A DNA stretch of 16,399 bases from CBDUQI01 sp965369325 (GTDB taxonomy: Bacteria; Pseudomonadota; Gammaproteobacteria; Steroidobacterales; JBCBZW01), in NCBI GenBank assembly GCA_965369325.1, contig CBDUQI010000130.1, positions 1-16,399 on the forward strand, written 5' to 3'. Position numbers and translations under genes: made by a program. Below are positions 1 through 6,084 of this stretch, in pieces. Positions within the stretch are counted from its first letter, which is position 1. Each line of letters begins with the position of its first letter. Under the pieces are notes generated by a model. That model was given only the letters and a program-made list of their open reading frames with translations, was not told the origin of the DNA and did not search any database.

Positions 1-104
1 ATGAACGCCTGTACCAAGCCAAAGCAGAAGGGCGTAACCGCGTCGTCGACCGGGTGGCACACCTGCAAACCATAAGCAACGCGCCCGATTCAGTCTCCGC
101 CTAA
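1..104 (+). CDS. C-terminal end of a GGDEF-domain protein (partial)
   Basis: Only the last 33 residues are inside the window, read from base 3 to the TAA at 102-104. They begin ERLYQAKAEGRNRVV, which is the typical end of a GGDEF (diguanylate cyclase) domain: the motif (AD)xALYxAKxxGRNRV closes the last helix. The remaining tail (about 18 residues) is not conserved. The gene starts upstream of the window, so its sensor domains and the state of its active site cannot be seen. It ends 17 bp before pqqB on the same strand, so transcription could run into pqqB. The GGDEF assignment rests on one short motif, but the motif is distinctive. Confidence 0.75.
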   Translation, partial: ERLYQAKAEGRNRVVDRVAHLQTISNAPDSVSA

Positions 105-121
105 TTCAGGTACGTCACATC

Positions 122-1057
122 ATGAAAATTCGGGTTTTGGGGTCGGCTGCAGGCGGTGGCTACCCACAGTGGAATTGTAATCATCCCAACAGCCGGCGTG
201 CGCGCCAAGGCGACCCTGCGGCACCATCGCGCACGCAATCCTCCATTGCTGTCAGCGCCGACGGCGATCAGTGGGTACTGTTTAACTGCTCGCCCGACCT
301 GCGAGCGCAGATTGCTGCGAACGACGTACTGCAACCCAAGGCGGAGCACCCACTGCGCTACAGCCCGATCCAGGCGGTGTTGCTAACCAATGCGGACGTG
401 GACCACACCGCCGGGTTGATTAATCTGCGCGAATCCCAGGCGTTCAATCTGTTCGCGACTGAGCGGGTAACCGGCGTGCTGGGTGCCAACAGCATCTTTA
501 ATGTGCTGAACCCCAAGTTTGTACAGCGCCTGAACATTCGCCTGGACGAGCCGCTGGCCCTGACCGGGCCCAGGAACAAGCCGCTTGGCATTACCGTAGT
601 GCCGTTCGCCGTGCCCGGCAAAGTTGCGCTCTGGCTGGAAGATGAGAGCAAAGGGGATAACTTTGGCTCCGTCGACGAGGACACCATCGCGCTGGAAGTG
701 CGTGACGCACAGGGCGCCACCAAGTTCTTCTACATCCCCGCCTGTGCCAGCGCCCCGGACTGGTTGCTGAAGCGCCTCGACGGTGCACCCCTGGTGTTCT
801 TCGATGGTACGTTATGGGTGGACGATGAAATGGTCCGCGACGGCGTGGGTATTAAGACCGGCAAACGGATGGGCCACATGAGCGTCTCTGGCCCTGAGGG
901 CACCGTGGCGGCGCTGGCGAATATCGACATTGGCCGGCGAGTGTTTATCCACATCAATACCACCAACCCCATTCTTGCCACAGACTCGCAGCAGCGTCTG
1001 GAGGTGGAGTCCGCCGGCTGGGAAGTCTCGTTTGACGGCATGCACCTAGAGATCTGA
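122..1057 (+). CDS. pqqB: PqqB, PQQ biosynthesis MBL-fold protein
   Basis: 311 residues, close to the usual length of about 300. PqqB is a metallo-beta-lactamase-fold protein of pyrroloquinoline quinone synthesis, thought to act as an iron-dependent hydroxylase on the Glu-Tyr intermediate derived from PqqA. The sequence starts MKIRVLGSAAGGGYPQWNC, followed by CNHPNSRRAR and PSRTQSSIAVS, all PqqB hallmarks. The fold's metal-site region is TNADVDHTAGL at residues 89-99. As is usual for PqqB, it is not the full HxHxDH motif of hydrolytic family members. The gene begins 17 bp after the stop of an upstream GGDEF gene and has only a weak ribosome site. It is upstream of, and separated by 232 bp from, pqqA, whereas in many operons pqqB follows pqqA. 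It is probably transcribed separately from pqqACDE. Confidence 0.97.
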   Translation: MKIRVLGSAAGGGYPQWNCNHPNSRRARQGDPAAPSRTQSSIAVSADGDQWVLFNCSPDLRAQIAANDVLQPKAEHPLRYSPIQAVLLTNADVDHTAGLINLRESQAFNLFATERVTGVLGANSIFNVLNPKFVQRLNIRLDEPLALTGPRNKPLGITVVPFAVPGKVALWLEDESKGDNFGSVDEDTIALEVRDAQGATKFFYIPACASAPDWLLKRLDGAPLVFFDGTLWVDDEMVRDGVGIKTGKRMGHMSVSGPEGTVAALANIDIGRRVFIHINTTNPILATDSQQRLEVESAGWEVSFDGMHLEI

Positions 1058-1058
1058 C

Positions 1059-1123
1059 TGGTTCTTTACAACCACCTCAAAAGAACCAACAGGCTAATTT
1101 GAGTGGTTTATAACAACCACCTC
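1059..1123 (+). promoter_or_regulatory. Two tandem palindromic enhancer-like sites upstream of pqqA
   Basis: Two copies of the same palindrome, TGGTT-N6-AACCA with identical extra bases CCTC on the right, lie at 1059-1078 and 1104-1123. The centre-to-centre distance is 45 bp. The last 11 bases of each copy (ACAACCACCTC) are a perfect direct repeat, 1068-1078 and 1113-1123. The first copy also overlaps a 9-bp inverted repeat (TGGTTCTTT 1059-1067 and AAAGAACCA 1080-1088), so it could form a hairpin just after the pqqB stop. The centres are about 153 and 108 bp upstream of the start predicted from the sigma-54 promoter at 1194-1209, the usual distance for activator sites. An AT-rich stretch (about 1160-1185) between them and the promoter could be bent by IHF. 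The function is inferred; the repeats are directly visible. Confidence 0.6.
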
Positions 1124-1193
1124 GGGTATCTAGTGGCAGGCGGCTAGAGCCTAAGCACCTGATAAATATAAAACATGACTCATTAAGCCTAAG

Positions 1194-1209
1194 TGGCATG
1201 CTACATGCA
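1194..1209 (+). promoter_or_regulatory. Sigma-54 (-24/-12) promoter for pqqA
   Basis: The sequence TGGCATGCTACATGCA matches the sigma-54 consensus TGGCACG-N4-TTGCW at 10 of its 12 specified positions. It has the invariant GG (1195-1196) and GC (1207-1208) separated by exactly 10 bp. The predicted transcription start is near 1220, leaving a leader of about 70 nt before pqqA at 1290. It is the only good -24/-12 element I found in the window, and two palindromic sites lie at activator distance upstream. Two sigma-54 activators are encoded nearby (8632-10005 and 15232 onward). Confidence 0.7.
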
Positions 1210-1289
1210 TATTTAGTTCAGGTGAGGCCGCGATTGATTCGCTCAACCGCCGTCTCATAAAAGTGAATTGGTTATTAAGGGGACATGCC

Positions 1290-1364
1290 ATGAAATGGTC
1301 AACACCTGCCTACGATGACATCCGCTTCGGCTTCGAAGTGACGATGTACATCGCGAATCGCTAG
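1290..1364 (+). CDS. pqqA: PqqA, PQQ precursor peptide
   Basis: This gene encodes a 24-residue peptide, MKWSTPAYDDIRFGFEVTMY followed by IANR. PqqA is the ribosomally made substrate whose Glu and Tyr side chains are cross-linked by PqqE and converted to PQQ. The conserved E-x-x-x-Y pair sits at Glu16 and Tyr20, exactly as in characterised PqqA peptides, and the surrounding R(F/I)GFEVTMY is near-invariant. A strong ribosome site (AAGGGG at 1277-1282) is 7 bp before the ATG, consistent with high expression. The gene follows a predicted sigma-54 promoter and precedes a hairpin-rich 137-bp gap before pqqC. It is easily missed because of its size. Confidence 0.96.
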   Translation: MKWSTPAYDDIRFGFEVTMYIANR

Positions 1365-1380
1365 TCCGATTCATTTGGGG

Positions 1381-1470
1381 CCGGCCGGGGCTTGAGGTTT
1401 CGGCCGGTTCTTAAATTGGAGATTTGCTGAGGCCGTAGAGCACTCTGGGCCGGGTGACTGCGGTTTTTTT
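1381..1470 (+). terminator. Possible attenuator between pqqA and pqqC
   Basis: The 137-bp gap between pqqA and pqqC contains a GC-rich hairpin, CCGGCCG at 1381-1387 pairing with CGGCCGG at 1401-1407, followed by TTCTT. Further on, a small hairpin (AGAG/CTCT flanked by GGCC/GGCC, about 1430-1451) precedes seven T residues at 1464-1470. Neither is a perfect intrinsic terminator: the first lacks a long U run, and the stem next to the U7 is weak. Partial termination here would give more pqqA than pqqCDE transcript, as reported for PQQ operons in other bacteria. No open reading frame of note is present in this gap. Confidence 0.4.
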
Positions 1471-1501
1471 GTGCCCACGGTATTAGAGACGGCAAGCCGC
1501 C

Positions 1502-2266
1502 ATGAGCATCGTGCAACCGCAGGTCGATCCGAACGCACCCGCTTGGAGCCGGCAGGCGTTTGAGCAGCAACTACGCGCCAAAGAACGCTTTTACCACATC
1601 GCCCATCCCTACCACGTGCGCATGCACAACGGGGAGATGAGCAAAGCGCAGGTCAAAGGCTGGGTCGCCAACCGGTTTTACTATCAAACCAGCATCCCGA
1701 TAAAGGACGCCGCCATCATGGCCAATTGCCGCGATGGTGATGTGCGCCGCGAATGGGTGCAGCGCATTCTTGACCACGATGGCATCGGCGGCGAGAAAGG
1801 CGGCATTGAGGCTTGGCTGCAACTGGCCGAGGCCGTCGGCCTGAGTCGCGAAGAAGTCGAATCTGAGCGGCACGTGTTACCAGGCGTGCGGTTCGCGGTC
1901 GACGCCTATGTCAGCTTCGCCCGTCGCGCCACCTGGCAGGAGGCTGCGTGTTCGTCGCTGACCGAGCTGTTCGCGCCCAAAATTCATCAGAACCGGCTGG
2001 ATACCTGGCCGACGCACTATCCGTGGATAGATACCTCCGGCTACAGCTACTTTCGCAAGCGGCTGAGTGAAGCCCGGCGTGATGTAGAGCACGGGCTGCA
2101 GATTACGCTGGATTACTTCCGCACACGTGAGCAGCAGGAATACGCACTAAACATTCTGCAATTCAAGCTGAATATTCTGTGGACCATGCTCGATGCCATG
2201 TGGATGGCATACGTGCAGGAGATGCCCCCTTTCTACAACGTCGATGATGAGGCCAGTCGCAGATGA
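1502..2266 (+). CDS. pqqC: PqqC, pyrroloquinoline-quinone synthase
   Basis: 254 residues, the normal length. PqqC is a cofactor-free oxidase that carries out the last step, ring closure and eight-electron oxidation of AHQQ to PQQ using oxygen. It has the all-helical haem-oxygenase-like fold. Recognisable blocks are YHIAHPYHVRMH (31-42), WVANRFYYQTSIPIKDA (54-70), the signature HDGIGGEKGGIEAW (92-105) and PTHYPWI(D)TSGYSYFRKR in the second half. Active-site His, Arg, Tyr and Lys positions look preserved. The ribosome site before the ATG is weak. The stop overlaps the pqqD start in an ATGA arrangement, so pqqC and pqqD are translationally coupled. Confidence 0.97.
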   Translation: MSIVQPQVDPNAPAWSRQAFEQQLRAKERFYHIAHPYHVRMHNGEMSKAQVKGWVANRFYYQTSIPIKDAAIMANCRDGDVRREWVQRILDHDGIGGEKGGIEAWLQLAEAVGLSREEVESERHVLPGVRFAVDAYVSFARRATWQEAACSSLTELFAPKIHQNRLDTWPTHYPWIDTSGYSYFRKRLSEARRDVEHGLQITLDYFRTREQQEYALNILQFKLNILWTMLDAMWMAYVQEMPPFYNVDDEASRR

Positions 2267-2535
2267 GTTTAAGCAAGACCTCGGTGCCCGTCCTGGACAG
2301 CGGCTTTCGCCTGCAGTACGAGCCGGCACAAGAGGCACATGTGCTGCTCTACCCGGAAGGCATGGTCAAGTTGAACCAAGCCGCGGGCGAAATACTGAGC
2401 CGCTGCGACGGCAAGACCAGCATCGAGGGCATTACCACGTTACTGGAGAAGGCCTTTGGCGAGGACGACTTATCCTCGGATGTGATGCAATTTATGGAGG
2501 TGGCAAATGGCAACGGCTGGCTCAACTTCAGCTAA
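2263..2535 (+). CDS. pqqD: PqqD, PqqA peptide chaperone
   Basis: 90 residues, the usual size for a free-standing PqqD. PqqD binds the PqqA peptide (RiPP recognition element fold) and presents it to the radical SAM enzyme PqqE. Diagnostic blocks are RLQYEPAQEAHVLLYPEG, the VKLNQAAGEIL helix with CDGKTSIEGI, and the C-terminal DVMQFMEVANGNGWLNF. The start codon overlaps the pqqC stop by 4 bp. The 3' end overlaps pqqE by 29 bp: the pqqE ribosome site and start lie inside the last codons of pqqD. PqqD is thus a separate protein, not fused to PqqC or PqqE as in some bacteria. Confidence 0.96.
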   Translation: MSLSKTSVPVLDSGFRLQYEPAQEAHVLLYPEGMVKLNQAAGEILSRCDGKTSIEGITTLLEKAFGEDDLSSDVMQFMEVANGNGWLNFS

Positions 2536-3649
2536 ACCCTCGCTTCCGCTGTGGCTGCTGGCGGAGCTGACTTACAAGTGCCCGCTGCAATGCCCGTACT
2601 GCTCAAACCCGGTGGACTTCGCTGGTACTTACCGCAAAGAGCTGGAAACCGAGCACTGGATCCGGGTGATGCGCGAGGCGCGCAAGATGGGCTCTTTGCA
2701 GATTGGTTTTTCTGGCGGCGAGCCGCTGGTACGCAAAGATCTGGAGATACTCATCGCCGAGGCCAAGGCGTTGGGCTACTACTCCAACTTAATCACCTCC
2801 GGCGTTGGCATGAACGAGCAACGCATCAAAGCGTTCCGCGAAGCCGGGCTTGATCATATTCAGATCAGCTTCCAGGCGAGCAGCCAAGAGGTGAACGATT
2901 TTATCGCTGGCACCCGCAGCTTTGAGCACAAACTGGAGATGGCGCGCCTGGTTAAAGAGCACGGCTACCCGATGGTGCTGAATATCGTGCTGCATCGGCA
3001 CAACATTGAGCAGTTGGATGAAATCCTGAGCATGTGCGCGGTGCTGAAGGCTGACTATGTAGAGCTGGCAAACACACAATACTATGGCTGGTCTTTTTTA
3101 AACCGCGATCTGCTCATGCCCTCGCGCGAGCAAGTAAAAGTGGCCGAGGGCATCGCCAATGAACACAAGGCGCGTAACGAGGGGAAAATGAAAATCCTGT
3201 TCGTGGTGCCGGACTACTTCGAAGAGCGCCCCAAGGCCTGCATGAACGGCTGGGGCTCTACTTTTCTCACCATCGCCCCGGACGGCAGTGCGTTGCCCTG
3301 CCACGCCGCTGCTCAGCTACCGGGACTGAGCTTTCCCAATGTGCGCGAGCTGAGCATCGGGCAGATTTGGAATGATTCAGAGGCGTTTAACAAATTCCGC
3401 GGTTTCGATTGGATGAGTGAGCCCTGCCGGAGTTGCTCGGAAAAAGAAAAAGACTTTGGCGGCTGCCGCTGCCAAGCCTTTATGCTCACCGGCGATGCCA
3501 CGGCAGCCGATCCGGTGTGCAGTAAATCGCCGCATCACGATAAGATTCTACAGGCTGTCGATCAGGCAGCGGCGACATTGGGCAAAGACGAACACCCGCT
3601 GGTGTTCCGCAACCTGAAAAACTCGCGCGCGCTTAGCGAAAGCGGCTAG
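2507..3649 (+). CDS. pqqE: PqqE, radical SAM PqqA cyclase
   Basis: 380 residues, normal length. PqqE uses a radical SAM cluster to form the carbon-carbon bond between Glu16 and Tyr20 of PqqA, the first step of PQQ synthesis. The SAM-cluster motif CxxxCxxC is Cys25, Cys29 and Cys32, followed by the GFSGGEPL loop. The C-terminal SPASM domain carries the auxiliary-cluster cysteines (KACMNGWG, LPCHAA, EPCRSCSEKEKDFGGCRCQAF, DPVCSKSPHH). The start at 2507 is chosen because GGAGG at 2496-2500 is 6 bp upstream, within pqqD, so the two genes overlap by 29 bp in different frames. It is the last pqq gene here; the next gene is convergent and ends 6 bp away, with no clear terminator between. Confidence 0.97.
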   Translation: MATAGSTSAKPSLPLWLLAELTYKCPLQCPYCSNPVDFAGTYRKELETEHWIRVMREARKMGSLQIGFSGGEPLVRKDLEILIAEAKALGYYSNLITSGVGMNEQRIKAFREAGLDHIQISFQASSQEVNDFIAGTRSFEHKLEMARLVKEHGYPMVLNIVLHRHNIEQLDEILSMCAVLKADYVELANTQYYGWSFLNRDLLMPSREQVKVAEGIANEHKARNEGKMKILFVVPDYFEERPKACMNGWGSTFLTIAPDGSALPCHAAAQLPGLSFPNVRELSIGQIWNDSEAFNKFRGFDWMSEPCRSCSEKEKDFGGCRCQAFMLTGDATAADPVCSKSPHHDKILQAVDQAAATLGKDEHPLVFRNLKNSRALSESG

Positions 3650-3655
3650 ATCCGG

Positions 3656-5005
3656 CTAACGCACTTTCAGCGTGTAGGCCATCAGGCCGCCCAACAGCAT
3701 CGGCACGGCGAATATCATAAAGTTGGTGTTCATATCGATGCCCCGGTCGATCAACACGCCTGCGGTCGCCGGGCCAGCCACCGCCCCGATGCGCCCGAGC
3801 CCTATCGCCCAACCAAGACCGGTCGCCTTAATCTCACTCGGGTAGATCTTTGCTGCACATGCATAAAGACCGGTAAAACCGCCCTGCTGCAGGATGCCGA
3901 TAACCAGGATCAGCATCATCAACATGCCATAGGAGCCCTGGGCGTTGGCGAACACCACCATGAACACGGCGGATAACAGCAAGAACGTGCCGATGGTAGC
4001 ACTCAGGTGGTAGCGCGTGCTGAGTGCGCCCAACGTCACGATACCAATCACCCCGCCAACGTTAAACAAGGCGAAAGCTTTGCCTCCCTGCGCGCGACTG
4101 AAGCCTGAGTCCTCAATCAAAAAAGGGATCCAACTCATCAGAAAATACAGACTGATAAAGCAAAGGAAAAATGTCAGCCACAGCAGCAGCGTTTTGCGCG
4201 CCAGTCCATCGCGAAACAACCCCCCCAGGTTGTCGAACAGGCCGAATACGGTTTTCATCACACCCGCATGCGCCTGACCCAGCGCCGGTGGCAGCGCATC
4301 CAGCGGGCGGGCTTGAAGCCGCACGAGTACGCGATTGGCTTTCGCCAGCGCATTGCGCGGCTGGCGTACGAGTAGAAACTGCAGCGATTCCGGCAGAAAC
4401 AGCAGCGCAATCGTCGCCATCACGGCAGTGGCGGCAGCGCCGAAGTAAAACACACCTTGCCAGCCCCAATTATTGATCAAACCGGGGCCGAAGGTGCCCC
4501 CGAGCATCGCGCCAAGCGGATAGCCAGCCGTCGCCACCGTGACTGCCAGGCTGCGGTAGCGCTCTGGCGAAAACTCAGAGGCAATCGTGGCGATACTCGC
4601 CAGCATCGCACCAACCCCCAGCCCAGTGATCAAGCGAATGACAAAAAACTGTGAGAAGTTCTGCACCAGCGCGGTCAGAAACATGGCAATGGAGATCACG
4701 CTAATACTGATCAGAATCATTCGGCGGCGTCCGATCAGATCCGACATTGCCCCAAGGAACATCGCCCCCAGGCACATGCCCGCCAACGCTATGCCGTCCA
4801 GGTAGCCCAGTTGGCTGGCGCTTAAACCAAGATCGCCGGCAATGGCCTTTTTGCTCACCGCCATGGTCGTGATATCAAACCCGTCCAGCACGTTCAGTAA
4901 AATACAAATGCCAACGATTAACACCTGGGCAAAACTAAGGCGGCCCTGATCGATCGCATCCGTCAGTATCGACTGCCCGGTGCTGGCTACCGACGCGGTT
5001 GTCAC
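3656..5005 (-). CDS. MFS transporter, aromatic acid:H+ symporter (AAHS) type
   Basis: About 449 residues with twelve predicted membrane segments. It belongs to the major facilitator superfamily, and the motif LLNVLDGFDI in the first helix, the loop GAMSDLIGRRR (motif A) and the PESLQFLL motif after helix 6 resemble the AAHS group (PcaK, BenK, MhpT), which import aromatic or other small organic acids with protons. The substrate is unknown. The open frame extends to a TTG at 5017, but I place the start at the GTG at 5005 because GGAGA lies 5 bp before it and would overlap the TTG. The Nudix gene ends just upstream on the same strand, suggesting co-transcription. It converges with pqqE. Confidence 0.85.
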   Translation of the reverse strand: MTTASVASTGQSILTDAIDQGRLSFAQVLIVGICILLNVLDGFDITTMAVSKKAIAGDLGLSASQLGYLDGIALAGMCLGAMFLGAMSDLIGRRRMILISISVISIAMFLTALVQNFSQFFVIRLITGLGVGAMLASIATIASEFSPERYRSLAVTVATAGYPLGAMLGGTFGPGLINNWGWQGVFYFGAAATAVMATIALLFLPESLQFLLVRQPRNALAKANRVLVRLQARPLDALPPALGQAHAGVMKTVFGLFDNLGGLFRDGLARKTLLLWLTFFLCFISLYFLMSWIPFLIEDSGFSRAQGGKAFALFNVGGVIGIVTLGALSTRYHLSATIGTFLLLSAVFMVVFANAQGSYGMLMMLILVIGILQQGGFTGLYACAAKIYPSEIKATGLGWAIGLGRIGAVAGPATAGVLIDRGIDMNTNFMIFAVPMLLGGLMAYTLKVR

Positions 5006-5021
5006 ATCTGTCTCCAATAAC

Positions 5022-5723
5022 TCATTCTGTCAGCCCCGCCTCGCGCAAGCTCATATACTGAAGCGCCACCAGTGTTTTAGCATCCACCACCCGACCGGCG
5101 CTGAGCCATTCGCGGGCCTGTGCCGAGCTCACTCGCAGTACCTGGATGTTCTCAGCCTCACTGGCAAGCCCACCGCCAGCGCCCTGACGGGTATGTTGAT
5201 CGACCTCGGCATAGTAGAGAAACACCCGCTCCGTACTGCCACCAGGTGATGAATAGAACGTATTTATCAACTGCAGCCGGCGCGGAGCGTAGCCTATCTC
5301 CTCTACCATCTCGCGGGCAACCGCCGCCTCCGGGGTGGCGTCGCTGCCCACAAACCCCGCCACCACCTCCACCATCCAGCCGTGCCCGGCCGCCAGCGCA
5401 GGCAGGCGGAACTGGCGAATCAGTATGAGCTCGTCAGTGTCGGTATCGCGCACCACCGCGGCCACGGCATCGCCAAGGTCCAGCACCAACCGGTGCACGG
5501 GCGCGGACATACTGCCATCGAACTGCTCAAACTCACAGACCACTTCATGCACTCGAAAAAAACCGTCCAGCAGCTGTTTTCTGGAATGCACACACACTTT
5601 AGCGGGGAATGAACTCTTATTGGCCAAAGCCAACTCCTGTGTAAAAAAGGCCAACGGCCGCGCCCCTGGCAGCAACTCGTCGATCCTCACCAGCCGCGCG
5701 CGCCATCTGCGCCAACCGTACAC
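5022..5723 (-). CDS. Nudix hydrolase, NudK/YffH (nucleoside-diphosphate-sugar pyrophosphatase)-like
   Basis: 233 residues as drawn. Nudix enzymes cleave nucleoside diphosphates linked to another moiety. The block QLLDGFFRVHEVVCEFEQFD, LIRQFRLPAL and WMVEVVAGFVG resembles the ADP-ribose/GDP-mannose pyrophosphatase subfamily (NudF, NudK/YffH, TrgB). The Nudix box is mostly intact, with G123 and REMVEEIGY at 137-145 holding the metal-binding glutamates. The glutamate expected at position 129 (GX5E) is Ala. The GTG start at 5723 is uncertain: its GAGGAG is only 1 bp away and the first 45 residues do not look like the family. A TTG at 5627 with AGGAG 6 bp upstream would give about 201 residues, the family's usual length. 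It is probably co-transcribed with the MFS gene. Confidence 0.85.
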   Translation of the reverse strand: MYGWRRWRARLVRIDELLPGARPLAFFTQELALANKSSFPAKVCVHSRKQLLDGFFRVHEVVCEFEQFDGSMSAPVHRLVLDLGDAVAAVVRDTDTDELILIRQFRLPALAAGHGWMVEVVAGFVGSDATPEAAVAREMVEEIGYAPRRLQLINTFYSSPGGSTERVFLYYAEVDQHTRQGAGGGLASEAENIQVLRVSSAQAREWLSAGRVVDAKTLVALQYMSLREAGLTE

Positions 5724-5851
5724 GCTCCTCGCAGTACCGGCTAGCGCTCGTCGGGACTATGCAAACAAAAGTCATCAACAATTTCACTTAACCGTGCGCC
5801 CGGCTATGCTGGGGTTATCACCTCACACCTTATGCGTAACGGAGTTCCAGG

Positions 5852-6037
5852 ATGAACGCGTTTCCTTTGTTCGAACGGTGTCCAAAATGCGGTGTTGTCG
5901 CCTATGAGAGGATTAGCACCGAATCCGGAGATAACTACCAGTGCCGCATTTGCGGCTTGCGCGGCCCGAAGCGGCGCAATGCCGCCAAGCGCGCATCACT
6001 CGGGCGCCTGTCCCGGCGCCGTAAATGGTTTCAGTAG
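5852..6037 (+). CDS. Small zinc-ribbon protein, unknown function
   Basis: 61 residues. Two CxxC knuckles, CPKCG (Cys10, Cys13) and CRICG (Cys31, Cys34), are spaced 17 residues apart, the pattern of a single zinc ribbon. The C-terminal third is strongly basic (KRRNAAKR, RLSRRRK), which suggests nucleic-acid or ribosome contact. GGAG lies 7 bp before the ATG. It is transcribed alone, divergently from the Nudix/MFS pair and convergent with the iminopeptidase. I do not recognise a named family. The 128-bp region upstream (5724-5851) must hold divergent promoters; a weak TATGCT box is present but no convincing -35 partner. Confidence 0.7.
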   Translation: MNAFPLFERCPKCGVVAYERISTESGDNYQCRICGLRGPKRRNAAKRASLGRLSRRRKWFQ

Positions 6038-6058
6038 GGGACCTCGCGGACACCTGAA

Positions 6059-6082
6059 GCGGCCGGCCAGGCGCCCGGCCGC
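6059..6082. terminator. GC hairpin between convergent genes
   Basis: A perfect 8-bp inverted repeat, GCGGCCGG at 6059-6066 and CCGGCCGC at 6075-6082, with an 8-nt loop. It lies between the stop of the zinc-ribbon gene (6037) and the stop of the iminopeptidase gene (6085). The position suits a shared terminator, but neither side has a T run, so it may instead act as an RNA-stabilising end or work with Rho. Confidence 0.4.
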
Positions 6083-6084
6083 CG

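Noticed and set aside
5335..5907. 190-codon plus-strand frame opposite the Nudix gene
   Set aside because: It is antisense to a recognised Nudix protein, rich in Ser, Arg and Pro, and has no domain.
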